Positions 9,397 to 18,378 of a stretch of 64,000 bases of DNA are shown one piece after another. The stretch comes from AC-32 sp963813435. Its GTDB lineage: Bacteria > Actinomycetota > Thermoleophilia > Gaiellales > Gaiellaceae. The stretch spans positions 372,001 through 436,000 of the forward strand of contig CAWEYY010000002.1 in NCBI GenBank assembly GCA_963813435.1, read 5' to 3'. Under the pieces are notes generated by a model. The model made no database searches. It was not told where the DNA came from and was given only the letters and a program-made list of their open reading frames with translations. The stretch's first letter is position 1, and every line of letters starts with the position of its first letter. The position numbers and the translations under genes are program-made.

Positions 9397-11432
9397 CTCT
9401 TCCTCCCTCGTGGCCGCTCTTTCTTCTTCATCTCGACCCGTCCGCGCCCGAAGGCATCGATCCGCCCCCACCGGCCCGGGATGTCCAGCAGCTCGAGCCT
9501 GCCGATGTCGCGCGGCAGCGCCGGGTCGACGATGAGGTGCTCGCCGTGCGGCTCGAGCCCGAGCATCGTCCGCAGCAGCAGGAGCGGCGTGCCCGTCGAC
9601 CACGCCTGGGGGCTGCAGGCGGTCGGGTACTGGACCGGGTACTTCGTCACCGGGCGGTCGTAGCCGCCGAACGCCTCGGGCAGCCGGCCGTCGAAGAACT
9701 CCGCGGCGGCGAGGATCCCCGAGGCGATCTCGGCCGCCTCCTCCTTGAACCCGTAGCGCCGGAGGCCCCAGGCGATGAACGAGTTGTCAAAAGGCCAGAC
9801 GGTGCCCACGTGGTAGCCGATCGGGTTGTAGCGGCCCTCGCCTTCTGCGAGCGTCCGTACGCCCCAGCCGGAGAAGAGCCTGGGGCCGAGCAGATGGCGC
9901 ACGACGGCCTTCGCCTTGGACTTGTCCACGATCCCGCTCCAGAGCAGGTGCCCGTTGTTCGAGGTGAGGGAGTCCACCTGCTTGCCCTCCGTGTCCAGAG
10001 CGAGGGCGAAGTACTCGTCCTTCTCGACCCAGAAATCGCGGTTGAAGCGGCGTTTGAGATCGGCGGCCTCCTTCTCCAGCCGCTCCGCGAAGCTCGCGTC
10101 CTTCCAGACGAGACGCGCCAGGCGAGCGCCACGCACCTTGGCGTCGTAGGCGTACCCCTGGAGCTCACACGTCGCCCGCGGGAAGCCGGGCAGCCTGCCG
10201 TCGCGGTACGAGATCGAATCCCAGGAGTCCTTCCAGCACTGGTTCTCGAGGCCCGTCTTCTCGTTGCGCCGCTGGTAGGAGACGTACCCGTTCCCGAGCA
10301 GGTCGGCGTACTCGTCGATCCAGTTGAGCGCTGCGCGCGCCTCGTATTCGAGCTCCCGCACGAGCTTCCGGTCGCCGGTCCAGCGCTCGTACTCGTCCAG
10401 CAGCACGACGTAGAGCGGGGTCGCGTCGGCGCAGCCGTAGTAGGGCGAATGCGGCCGCTCCTCGAACGCGGTCATCTCCCCGTAGCGCATCTCGTGCGAG
10501 ATACGCCCCGGGTCCTCGTCGCGGAAGTCGTCCACGCCGCTGCCCTGCCAGTCCCCCAGGACGCGCAGCGTGGTCTCGGCCAGCTCGGGGGTGAACGGCA
10601 AGGCCTGGAGGCTGGTGAAGATGCTGTCCCGGCCGAACATGGTCATGAACCAGGGCAGGCCCGCTGCCGGGAGGCTCTTCCCTCCGGCCACGGGCGGCGA
10701 GAAGCGCAGCGCCGCCAGATCGACCAGGCTGCGCCGGTAGGTGGTCTTCAGCTCGTCCCAGTCGCACTCGAGCCGCGGCGCTCCGGCGAGCCACTTGTCC
10801 AACTCTCGCTGCATGATCGGCCGGCTTCGCCTCGCCACCGCCGGTAGGACGGCTTCCACGTTGAGCGTGGTCGACCACGCGCCGTGGGGGTCGAGCCGGA
10901 CCTTGAACGTCAGGCCGTCCTTGTCGACCTTCGCCGGGGTCGTCGCGGAGATCGCGGTGGCCCGCCTGTAGGTGTCGCGCGTATACGCGAGCTCGAGACG
11001 GCCCTTTATGGCGCGCGCGGAGTACGTTCCCTTCTTCTTGAGCGCATCCTTGACCTCGAACAGGTCGGCGAAATCGCTCGCAGCCTCCACCCGCACCGTC
11101 AGGTCGACCGGCTCGTCGTCGTGGTTGAGGATCGTCAACTCCTCCTCGAAGCCGTTGATGACCGCACGGCGGCGCATCACCGAGAGCTTGGCGTCGACGT
11201 AGACCGTCCCCGTCCCCGGGACCAGGAAGAAGCGCGTCTCGAAGTACTGAAGATCGTCGACCGAGAGCGCGTTGAGCCGGTCGCCGTTCACCGTCAGCAC
11301 CCACTTCGAGAGGAACCGGGTGTCGTAAGAGAACAGACCGGTGGGATCGGTCAGCGACGCCTCGATGTCGCCGCGAGAGTCGCTGACCACGAACGTGTTG
11401 CCGTCGAGGATCTTGACCGGGCCGTCGCTCAT
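9393..11432 (-). CDS. Glycogen-debranching-like protein (amylo-alpha-1,6-glucosidase type)
   Basis: A 679-aa protein with an N-terminal glycogen-debranching beta domain (ILDGNTFVVSDSRGDI, then LFSYDTRFLSKW) and a C-terminal (alpha/alpha)6 glycosidase-like domain (LPWFMTMFGRDSIFTSLQAL, later YHVGTVWPFDNSFIAWGL). Relatives are annotated as amylo-alpha-1,6-glucosidases acting on branch points of glycogen or similar glucans; the exact substrate is not shown here. It is cytoplasmic by lack of a signal peptide. The start at 11432 overlaps the SCP2-like stop by 4 nt and its own stop overlaps zwf by 4 nt. The extreme C-terminus is very basic (EMKKKERPRGRKR). Confidence 0.82.
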   Translation of the reverse strand: MSDGPVKILDGNTFVVSDSRGDIEASLTDPTGLFSYDTRFLSKWVLTVNGDRLNALSVDDLQYFETRFFLVPGTGTVYVDAKLSVMRRRAVINGFEEELTILNHDDEPVDLTVRVEAASDFADLFEVKDALKKKGTYSARAIKGRLELAYTRDTYRRATAISATTPAKVDKDGLTFKVRLDPHGAWSTTLNVEAVLPAVARRSRPIMQRELDKWLAGAPRLECDWDELKTTYRRSLVDLAALRFSPPVAGGKSLPAAGLPWFMTMFGRDSIFTSLQALPFTPELAETTLRVLGDWQGSGVDDFRDEDPGRISHEMRYGEMTAFEERPHSPYYGCADATPLYVVLLDEYERWTGDRKLVRELEYEARAALNWIDEYADLLGNGYVSYQRRNEKTGLENQCWKDSWDSISYRDGRLPGFPRATCELQGYAYDAKVRGARLARLVWKDASFAERLEKEAADLKRRFNRDFWVEKDEYFALALDTEGKQVDSLTSNNGHLLWSGIVDKSKAKAVVRHLLGPRLFSGWGVRTLAEGEGRYNPIGYHVGTVWPFDNSFIAWGLRRYGFKEEAAEIASGILAAAEFFDGRLPEAFGGYDRPVTKYPVQYPTACSPQAWSTGTPLLLLRTMLGLEPHGEHLIVDPALPRDIGRLELLDIPGRWGRIDAFGRGRVEMKKKERPRGRKR

Positions 11433-11812
11433 CGCTGCCTCCTCGCATAGCCGGCCGCGACACCCCTGGTGCGGGCATCCCCGGGTCGTGGCAGGAGCCG
11501 CTGGAACTGCACGAGGAGCTCCGGGCGCCCTTCTACGCTCAGCTCTCCGCGCAGCATGGCAGCCACGGCATTCGCGCGACCCCTGAACATCCGCTCGAGG
11601 AGGGGCCGCTGGCCGCGAATGACGACGTCGGCCCGCACGTTGCGCCGGGAGACGGCGATGTCCCCCTTCTTGATGCTGAGAAACCAGTGCTCCGTTCGCT
11701 TGCCGTTCAGGACGTCGAAACGCAACGTGGCCGTGATCTTCTCGAGCAGCGGCTCATGCCCGCGCGCCCCGATCAGCTCGAAGTGCTCCGTAACTGCATC
11801 TGTCGTCACCAT
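11429..11812 (-). CDS. SCP2 sterol-carrier-like small protein
   Basis: A 127-aa protein resembling the SCP2 lipid-binding fold: ATLRFDVLNGKRTEHWFLSIKKGDIAV is followed by ADVVIRGQRPLLERMFRGRAN and LRGELSVEGRPELLVQF, the usual order of strands and the helix lining the cavity. In bacteria such proteins often bind hydrophobic ligands, but no ligand can be assigned. AGGAGGAGCG precedes the ATG at 11812. It sits 12 nt after ndh and is coupled by ATGA to the debranching gene. Its place in a carbohydrate operon is unexplained. The C-terminal 20 residues are basic and likely disordered. Confidence 0.72.
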   Translation of the reverse strand: MVTTDAVTEHFELIGARGHEPLLEKITATLRFDVLNGKRTEHWFLSIKKGDIAVSRRNVRADVVIRGQRPLLERMFRGRANAVAAMLRGELSVEGRPELLVQFQRLLPRPGDARTRGVAAGYARRQR

Positions 11813-11824
11813 CGCTCCTCCTTT

Positions 11825-13114
11825 CTACTCCTTGTCTGCCCTGACGATGATTCGGCCGGGGCGCTGGTGCGTGAGGGCGGCGCCCGACCAGTCGACGACC
11901 GCCTTCGCGCGGTCTTCGTTCGTCGGCAGCAGGGCGAGGTGGACAGTGCCCCACGCGGCCTGCGCGGCGGTGCCCTTGAGCGTTCTGCCGCCGAGCATCT
12001 GGACAACCGCAGCGCGGCGGCCGATCGTCGCCATCGTGCCCTTGTCGTGGTATTTGAACGGCTTCGGCTTCTTGCCCTCTACGAGCCGGGCGATCGACTC
12101 GCCCACGTGCTCGCCCGACTGCAGCGCGACCGAGCCGAGCTGCGGGAGCACCTGCTCGGTCTTCGCGTCCGTGATCGCCGCGACGTCGCCCACCGCGTAC
12201 GCCTCCGGATGTCCGGCGATGGTGAGGTCGGGGCCGACGCCGATCCGGTTCCCTCGCTCGAGCTCGAGGCCGAGCGCCTGGACGAGCTCGTTGCCCTGCA
12301 AGCCTGCACCCCAGACGAGCGTGTGCGCTTTCAGCTCCTCGCCTGACTTCAGCGTCACCCGTGTCGGTGAGACCGCCGAGACCGCTTCGCCGGTCATCAC
12401 CTCGACGGAGCGCTTCTCCAATGCGTCCGCCGCGTAGTCGCGAAGCTCCTCCTTGAACATCGGGAACAGCTGCGGGCCGGCCTCCACGAGCACGATCCGC
12501 GCGTTCTCCTGCGGCACTTTCGGGTAATCCTCGGCGAAGGCGGCGCGGTAGAGCTCGGCGAGCGCACCGGCCGTCTCGACGCCGGTTGGCCCGCCACCGA
12601 CGACCACGACGTTGAGCGCGCCGTCGTCGATCAGGGACGGTTTCCGGTCGGCGGCCTCCCAGCGCTCGAGCACGTGCTCCTTGAGCCGCACCGCGTCGGC
12701 CAGCGTGTACATCGGGAAGGCGTGCTCGGCGGCCCCCGCTGTCCCGAAGAAGTTGACCTCCGCGCCGAGGCCGAGCACGAGGTAGTCGTAGGCAATGGGC
12801 TCGAGCTCGGCGAACCGGACCTCGCGGGCGTCGAGGTCGACCGCAGTCACCGAGTCCTGGTGAATCGTCGCGTTGTCCTGGCCGTGGACGAGGTCCCGGA
12901 GCGAATGGCCGACGGCGCTCGTCTCGAGCAGGCCGGTCGCGAGCTGGTAGAGGAGCGGCTGGAACGTGTGGTAGTCGTGCCGGTCGACGAGGACGACCTC
13001 GACGTCGGTCTTCTTGAGCTTCTGTGTTGCGCCGACGCCGGCGAACCCGCCCCCGAGGACGAGAACCTTCGGCGTCTTGGCGCTTCCGTCCGGTCTACCT
13101 GGCACGTCGTCCAC
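11825..13114 (-). CDS. ndh: Type II NADH dehydrogenase (NDH-2)
   Basis: Single-subunit, non-proton-pumping NADH:quinone oxidoreductase at the inner face of the membrane (429 aa). It has an FAD-binding fold VLVLGGGFAGVGATQKL near residue 17, the quinone-side motif DYHTFQPLLYQLATG, a second NAD-binding fold VVVVGGGPTGVETAGALAEL near residue 165, and the late FAD contact YAVGDVAAI. The GTG start at 13114 opens a short disordered lead. It heads the run of sugar-oxidation genes and lies upstream of cytochrome bd, so NADH from sugar oxidation could pass to quinone here and to oxygen through CydAB. Confidence 0.92.
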   Translation of the reverse strand: MDDVPGRPDGSAKTPKVLVLGGGFAGVGATQKLKKTDVEVVLVDRHDYHTFQPLLYQLATGLLETSAVGHSLRDLVHGQDNATIHQDSVTAVDLDAREVRFAELEPIAYDYLVLGLGAEVNFFGTAGAAEHAFPMYTLADAVRLKEHVLERWEAADRKPSLIDDGALNVVVVGGGPTGVETAGALAELYRAAFAEDYPKVPQENARIVLVEAGPQLFPMFKEELRDYAADALEKRSVEVMTGEAVSAVSPTRVTLKSGEELKAHTLVWGAGLQGNELVQALGLELERGNRIGVGPDLTIAGHPEAYAVGDVAAITDAKTEQVLPQLGSVALQSGEHVGESIARLVEGKKPKPFKYHDKGTMATIGRRAAVVQMLGGRTLKGTAAQAAWGTVHLALLPTNEDRAKAVVDWSGAALTHQRPGRIIVRADKE

Positions 13115-13136
13115 CCCCTGGGCGAGGGCGCCTACT

Positions 13137-13628
13137 CTAGTCCTCCCGCTCGGGGACCTGCGTCACACCCAGCTCGGCCCGCATCGTGAAGGCGCCGTCG
13201 TCCTCGCGCACCCGCTGGAAGCCGTGCCGCTCGTAGAGGTGGATCGCCGGGTTGTCCTTCTCGACGCTAAGGCTGATCGCGTCGAAGCCTTCCGCTCTCG
13301 CGCGTTCGAGCAGCGCGTCGAGGAGGTCGGAGCCGAGCCCGGAGCCGCGCTTGCTCGGCACGACGGCGATCGACAGCTCGGGCGTCTCCTCGTCGAGGAA
13401 GCCGTAGCCCGCGTTGTCCGCCCTGAAGAGGCGGTACCACGCGGCCCCGACGGGCTGGAAGTCCTGGATGGCGATCAGTGCCGTGTCGCCGGGGCGGCCC
13501 CAGCGCTCGACGTAGCGCTGCACGGGAGGCTCGCCCGACTCCGGCACCGTCGTCGCCCGCCAGTAGTACGCGTGCCGGAGCATGTCCTTCAGGAACGGCA
13601 CGTCCTGCGGGCCGGCCTGCCTGATCAC
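13137..13628 (-). CDS. GNAT-family N-acetyltransferase
   Basis: A 163-aa acetyl-CoA-dependent acyltransferase. The acetyl-CoA loop reads VVPSKRGSGLGSDLLDALL (Q/RxxGxG/A type) near residue 95, and the C-terminal ISLSVEKDNPAIHLYERHGF is the standard motif B. The GTG at 13628 overlaps the E2 stop as GTGA, so it is the last gene of the 2-oxoacid dehydrogenase operon. An acetyl-CoA-using enzyme directly after an acetyl-CoA-producing complex is suggestive, but GNAT genes occur in many contexts and the substrate is unknown. Confidence 0.82.
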   Translation of the reverse strand: MIRQAGPQDVPFLKDMLRHAYYWRATTVPESGEPPVQRYVERWGRPGDTALIAIQDFQPVGAAWYRLFRADNAGYGFLDEETPELSIAVVPSKRGSGLGSDLLDALLERARAEGFDAISLSVEKDNPAIHLYERHGFQRVREDDGAFTMRAELGVTQVPERED

Positions 13629-14835
13629 AGCATCAGGCCCGGCTCTTCCAGGTAGGCCTTCACCGTCCGGAGGAAGTCCGATGCGACCGCGCCGTCGAGC
13701 GCGCGGTGGTCGCAGGTCAGCGTCATCGTCATCAGGGGCGCGACGGCGACCTCTCCCTCGCGCGCGACTGCCCGGTCCTCGACGGCGCCGACCGCGAGGA
13801 TCGCCGCCTGAGGCGGGTTCAGGACGGCGACGAACTGCTCGACGCCGAACATGCCGAGGTTCGAGATCGTGAACGTGCCGCCGTCGAGGTCGTCCTGCCT
13901 GAGCTTGCCGTCGCGGGCGCGGGTGACGATGTCGGCCCTCGCCGCCGCGATCTCGGCGATCGTCCGCCGCTCGGCGGCGCGGATGATGGGAACGACGAGC
14001 CCGTCCGGGATCGCAACCGCGATGCCGATGTCCGCGCTCGGGTGCCGCTCGATCGCCTCGCCCGTGTAGCGGGCGTTGACCGCGCGGTGGCGCATGAGCG
14101 CGGCCGCGCAGGCCTTGGTCAGGATGTCCGTCAGCGTCGGCCTCGGCGCGCTCTCCTTGGCCAGCTCGGCGAGGCGGGCGTGCAGCTCCTGGGCGCGCGT
14201 CATGTCGGCCGACATCGAGATCTGGAACGCAGGCGCCTCCCACGCTTCGGTCAGCCGGCGCGCGACGGTTCGGCGGATCGACGACAGCGGCTCGACCTCG
14301 ACCTCGCCCGAAGGAGCGGGCAGCGTAGGCGCGGGTGCGAGCCCCGGCTGTGCGGCTGCGCGCTCGACGTCCTCGGCAACGATCCGCCCCTCGGGGCCGG
14401 TGCCGGTCAGAGCGCGACGAGCTCGATCCCGCGCTCGCGCGCGATCCGGCGTGCGAGCGGCGAGGCCTTGACCCGGCCTCCGTCGCTCGCGATCGCCTGA
14501 ACCGGGGCAACCGCCGCGACCTCGACCGGCTCCTCCGGCTCGGGCTCCGCCGCCGCGGGAGCAGCCGCGGCGGGCTCCTCGATAACAGGCGCCTCCTCGC
14601 CCTCCTCGCCGATCACGGCGATCGTGTTCCCGACGGGAACCTCGCCCTCGGCGACCGCGATCTTCAGCAGCACGCCGGAGAAGTCGGCCTCGACCTCCTG
14701 CGTGACCTTGTCGGTGTCGAGCTCGTAGAGCGGCTCGCCCTTTTCCACGCGGTCGCCCTCGTCCTTGAGCCACTTGACGATCGTCCCGGACTCCATCCCC
14801 TGCCCGAGCCGCGGAAGCTTGACCTCGTTAGCCAT
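13625..14835 (-). CDS. 2-oxoacid dehydrogenase E2 (dihydrolipoyl acyltransferase), frame broken once
   Basis: Core acyltransferase of a pyruvate- or branched-chain-type dehydrogenase complex. The order is lipoyl domain (lipoylated Lys in ELDTDKVTQEVEA near residue 43), Pro/Ala/Glu linker, E1/E3-binding domain (ASPLARRIARERGIEL), second linker, then the catalytic domain with CDHRALDGAVASDF near the C-terminus. The frame changes near 14405-14412: the N-terminal frame stops at TGA just after IELVAL, while TGTGPEGRIVAEDVE continues in another frame. One missing base or two extra bases explains this, giving about 403 aa. A GGAGG lies 5 nt before the ATG at 14835. Likely a sequence error rather than a pseudogene. 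Confidence 0.88.
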
Positions 14836-14854
14836 GCCGCCTCCGGACAGGTCC

Positions 14855-14869
14855 GGGGGACTGTCCCCC
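14855..14869. repeat. Short perfect inverted repeat between E1 beta and E2 genes
   Basis: The sequence is GGGGGAC-T-GTCCCCC, a 7-bp perfect inverted repeat around one base. It lies in the 56-nt gap between the E1 beta stop (14892) and the E2 start (14835), 20 nt upstream of the E2 ATG. It could be a weak mRNA hairpin that sets E2 expression relative to E1, or a protein-binding site. There is no T-run, so it is not a standard terminator. Confidence 0.5.
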
Positions 14870-14891
14870 TGGCATGGCCGAAACGGACACC

Positions 14892-15875
14892 CTAGGTGGC
14901 ACGGGCGACCGTCCTCCGGATCGCGTCGAGCACGTCGGCCGCGTGCGGGACGACGTAGTTCTCCATCACCGGCGCGAACGGGATCGGCGCGAACTTCGAG
15001 CCCACGCGCTCGACCGGCGCGTCGAGCCAGTCGAAGGCCTGCAGCTGGACGACCGCGGCAACCTCGGCGCCGAAGCCCATCCTCGTCACCGCCTCGTGGG
15101 CGACCACGCAGCGGTTCGTCTTCTTGACGGACGCGATGAGCCCCTCCTCGTCGAGCGGCTGCAGTGTGCGCGGGTCGAAGACCTCCACCGAGATGCCCTC
15201 TGCCTCGGCCTCCCCCGCCGCGGCCAGCGCCTCGTGCACGAGCCGCCCGGTGGCGACCACGGTGACGTCCGAGCCCTCGCGGTGCACGCGGGCCTTGCCG
15301 ATCGGGATCGGCTCGAGCTCGTCCGGAACCTCCTCCTTGATGCCGTAGAGCGTCCGGTGCTCGAAGAACATGACCGGGTTGTCGTCGTAGATGGACGACC
15401 AGAGCAGGCCGCGGACGTCGGTCGGCGTGGAGGCGAAGACGACCTTCAGCCCGGGCACGTGGACGAACCAGGCCTCGAGCTGCTGCGCGTGCTGCGCTCC
15501 CGGCGACCACCCCGCGCCACCCTGCGTGCGGACCGTCAGCGGCACCTTCAACTGCCCGCCCGACATCGAGCGGTGCTTGGCGGCCTGGTTGACGATCTGC
15601 TCCATCGCGAGCGTCGTGAAGTCCTCGTACATGACCTCGACGACCGGCCGCATCCCCTGCATCGCCGCCCCGATCCCCGCGCCGACGAGCGCCATCTCCG
15701 AGATCGGCGTGTTCCGCACGCGCTCGGGCCCGAACTCGTCGAGCATCCCCGCGGTGACGCCCATCGACCCGCCCATCTCGGCGATGTCCTCGCCCATGAT
15801 GAAGACGTCCTCGTCCCGGCGCATCGCCTGGGAGAGCGCGTCGCGCACGGCCTCGCGGTAGCTCAGCTCAGGCAT
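14892..15875 (-). CDS. 2-oxoacid dehydrogenase E1 beta subunit
   Basis: Beta subunit (327 aa) of a thiamine-diphosphate-dependent 2-oxoacid dehydrogenase E1. Family sequence runs throughout: N-terminal LSYREAVRDALSQAMRRDEDVF, the GEDIAEMGGSMGVT thiamine-site segment with its conserved Glu, and FVHVPGLKVVFASTPTDVRGLL. The C-terminal transketolase domain begins at HREGSDVTVVATGRLVHEAL. With E1 alpha upstream and E2 downstream it makes an alpha2beta2 E1. Whether the substrate is pyruvate, acetoin or a branched-chain oxoacid cannot be decided from sequence; no E3 gene is in the window. Confidence 0.9.
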   Translation of the reverse strand: MPELSYREAVRDALSQAMRRDEDVFIMGEDIAEMGGSMGVTAGMLDEFGPERVRNTPISEMALVGAGIGAAMQGMRPVVEVMYEDFTTLAMEQIVNQAAKHRSMSGGQLKVPLTVRTQGGAGWSPGAQHAQQLEAWFVHVPGLKVVFASTPTDVRGLLWSSIYDDNPVMFFEHRTLYGIKEEVPDELEPIPIGKARVHREGSDVTVVATGRLVHEALAAAGEAEAEGISVEVFDPRTLQPLDEEGLIASVKKTNRCVVAHEAVTRMGFGAEVAAVVQLQAFDWLDAPVERVGSKFAPIPFAPVMENYVVPHAADVLDAIRRTVARAT

Positions 15876-15955
15876 CTGAGGCGCCGCTCGTCGGTGCCGC
15901 CCTCAGGACGTGCGGCTCCGGTCCGTTGCGCCGGTCGAAAGCGGAGGTCTGCACG

Positions 15956-16922
15956 CTAGACGTTGTTCAGAGCGTCTTCGGGCTTCGGGTCGGTGCCGTT
16001 CTTGGCGAACTCGACGGATGCCTCCACGAGCTCGTGCGCCTCGCGGTCGAGCGCCTCGTAGTCCTCGTCCGAGATCCCGGAGCTCTCGCGCAGCTTCTGG
16101 ATCGGGTCCTGCGTCTCGACGGCCTCGTGGAACTCGTCCTTGTCGCGGTAGATCTGCGGGTCGCCCACGTAGTGGCCCACGAGCCGGTACGTGTTGGCGA
16201 GCAGGAAGACCGGGCCCTTGCCGTCGCGCGCGTGCTTGAGCGCACGGCCGGCCGCGCGGTGAACGGCCTCGACGTCCTGGCCGTCGACGGTGATCGAGTG
16301 CATCCCGTAGGCGACCGCGCGCTTGCTCAGATCCTCGATCGGCAGCTGCTGGCTGGCCGGGGTCGACTCGGCCCAGTGGTTGTTCTCGCAGACGAAGACG
16401 GCCGGGACCTTCCAGAGCTGCGCCAGGTTCAGCGACTCGTGAAACGTGCCGATGTTGGTCGCCCCGTCGCCGAAGAACGCGACGGCCACGCGCGGCTGGC
16501 CGCGCAGCTTGAACGCGAGCGCCGCGCCGGTGATCGCCGGAAGCCCGCCGCCGACGACCGCGTTCGCGCCGAGATTGCCGCGCTCGACGTCGTAGAGGTG
16601 CATCGAGCCGCCGTAGCCGTGCGAGCAGCCCTCGAGCTTCCCGTACAGCTCCGCCATGACCGCGTTCGGGTGCGTGCCCGCGCGCGAGCGTGTGCCCGTG
16701 CGCGCGATGGGTCGATGCGAAGACGTCGCCGTCGTCGAGCGCCTGGCACACGCCGACCGCGACCGCCTCCTGGCCGATCGCGACATGCAGGAATCCCGGC
16801 AGCTCCCCGGCGCGGAACTGCTCCTCGACCTTCTCCTCGAAGCGCCTGATCAGGAGCATCTCGCGCAGGAAGGTGCGTACCCGCTCTTCGCTGAGCGTGG
16901 CTTTGCGCTCGACCTTCGCCAC
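15956..16922 (-). CDS. 2-oxoacid dehydrogenase E1 alpha subunit, frame broken once
   Basis: Thiamine-diphosphate-binding alpha subunit that decarboxylates the 2-oxoacid. The N-terminal part (TFLREMLLIRRFEEKVEEQF, HVAIGQEAVAVGV, STHRAHGHTLARG) is in one frame. The next part (THPNAVMAELYGK, GYGGSMHLYDVERG, and the ThDP motif FFGDGATNIGTFHESLNLA) is in another. Removing one G from the GGG at 16677-16679 joins them exactly and gives 321 aa, the normal size, so an insertion error is likely. The GTG at 16922 is preferred over upstream codons because conserved sequence begins there. It is the first gene of the E1-E2 operon. Confidence 0.88.
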
Positions 16923-17038
16923 GGGGCTGAGCTTAGAGGCTATACTGCCTGCTCGGGGACCTCCTGTCTGCAACAGTGCCGAGACGGCGCTCGCAGGCGC
17001 GCTGGGCGGCGTCACAAGCGAAGGCTTATATTCGCCCG

Positions 17039-17705
17039 ATGAGCCTCGTCGGCCAGTGGCAGGCGATCGAGCGCGACCTGCCGGAAGGCTGGGACGAGGC
17101 GCGCATCCGCCTCGATCTCGCCGAGGAAGGCGATTCCGAGCGCGCGGCCGCGCTGCTCGGCCCCGCGAGCCCGGGCAGGCGCGGCCCGGTCATCTCGTTC
17201 ACGGTCGCGCGCCGGCACTGGCCCTCGCCGGAGGTCGCCGCCCGGCTGCTGGGCCTGCTCGATCGCAAGGGCATCCAGGGCGAGCTCCACGTCGTCGCGT
17301 CTACCGAGGCACCGGCCGCTCCCGCCCCCGTCTCCGTCTCCGCCTCTGCCTCCGCCGAGCAGAAGACCTTACTGGCCGCCTGGGAAGACGAGCTCGCGGT
17401 GCTGCCCTCGGACTGGAGCGATCTCTACGCCGAGGTCGAGCTCGACTCGAGCGACTACCTCGACCGCGCGGCGCTCCTGCTCGCGCCGCTCAATCCGAGC
17501 CGCTACGGCGAGCAGGCGGGATTCCGCTTTCGCGCGGCGCGCCAGTTCGGCTACGGCGCGTCCGGCCAGATGGCACAGCGCTGCCTCGACGCGGCTCGAC
17601 GAGGAGGGCATTCGCGGCTCGATCAGCGTGCTGTGGGCCCTGTCCGACACGCGGCCCGTCCAGACGCAGGGACCCGTCTGGTACTCGGGCGGCAAGAGCG
17701 TCTGA
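17039..17705 (+). CDS. Internally duplicated protein of unknown function, frame broken once
   Basis: I do not recognise the family. It contains two similar units of about 95 residues. Unit one begins LVGQWQAIERDLPEGW and ends LLDRKGIQGELHVVAS. Unit two begins LLAAWEDELAVLPSDW and ends LDEEGIRGSISVLWALSD. Each has ERAA/DRAA-LL-P and an R-x-A-R segment, so it arose by duplication. An Ala/Pro/Ser linker joins them. The second unit changes frame near 17591-17594; losing CG from GCGCGG would explain it and gives about 222 aa ending at 17705. No membrane segment or signal peptide is seen. It is convergent with argR, 3 nt away. Confidence 0.7.
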
Positions 17706-17708
17706 GTC

Positions 17709-18185
17709 TCAGCCGAGCGCCGCGCTCAGCTCCTTCGCGACCGCCCTGGCGTCGCGAATCGAGCCCGTGATCACCAGGCACGTGTCGTCGCCGGCGAGCG
17801 TGCCGACGATCTTCGGGTGCTCCAGCTGATCCACGGCGCGGGCGATCGCAGGCGCGGAGCCGAGCTCGGACTGGATCACGACGATGTTCTGGGCCGCGGT
17901 CGCCTGCAGGCCGAACTGACCGAGCACCGCGGCCAGCGCCTGCCGCGGGTCGGTGCGCCGCTTCCGACCGGGAAGCACGTAGCGGGGCCGCCCGAGCGCG
18001 TCGGTCGTCTTCTCGAGCCGAAGCTCGCGGATGTCGCGTGAGATCGTCGCCTGCGTGACCTCGCAACCGGCATGGGCAAGCGCCTCGGCGAGCTCCTGCT
18101 GGCTGCCGATCCGTTTCCGCGAGACAACGCTCGCGATCAGCCGTTGCCGCTCAGGCTTGGGGAGGGAGCGCGCCGGAGGCTCCAT
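17709..18185 (-). CDS. argR: Arginine repressor
   Basis: ArgR-family transcription factor (158 aa) that binds ARG boxes as an arginine-liganded hexamer to repress arginine synthesis. The N-terminal winged helix has QELAEALAHAGCEVTQATISRDIREL, including the family-diagnostic TQATISRDI. The C-terminal hexamer domain has the arginine-binding GTLAGDDTCLVI with its paired Asp residues. The ATG at 18185 follows no clear operon partner; no arginine biosynthesis gene is in the window. The divergent gene on the plus strand begins only 22 nt away, so the promoters overlap. Confidence 0.93.
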   Translation of the reverse strand: MEPPARSLPKPERQRLIASVVSRKRIGSQQELAEALAHAGCEVTQATISRDIRELRLEKTTDALGRPRYVLPGRKRRTDPRQALAAVLGQFGLQATAAQNIVVIQSELGSAPAIARAVDQLEHPKIVGTLAGDDTCLVITGSIRDARAVAKELSAALG

Positions 18186-18207
18186 CGAGCTAGAGTAACC
18201 CGCAGGT

Positions 18208-18378
18208 TTGGCTACGACATCACCCGAAACCGAGACCCACGATGGAATCCTGAGGAAGATCCTCTGGAGTGTCCTGACGTCCGTGGTCGCAGCAGCCGCG
18301 GCGCTCGCCGCGAGGCGGGCCGCGGACACGATCTGGCGCCTGACCACCGGCGAGCCGCCGCCGAACAGGAAGAAATGA
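18208..18378 (+). CDS. DUF4235-like 56-aa membrane protein, TTG start
   Basis: A short gene read from a TTG at 18208 to TGA at 18376-18378. The product begins MATTSPETETHDGILRKILW. A helix of Val/Ala residues (SVLTSVVAAAAALAARRAAD) follows, ending in TIWRLTTGEPPPNRKK. The pattern of a basic N-terminal helix, an Ala-rich segment and W-R-x-x-TGE-x-PP matches the small actinobacterial DUF4235 proteins; their role is unknown. Its TGA overlaps the next ATG by 4 nt, so it leads a four-gene envelope operon. Reading the whole region as one long frame would hide it. Confidence 0.68.
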   Translation: MATTSPETETHDGILRKILWSVLTSVVAAAAALAARRAADTIWRLTTGEPPPNRKK

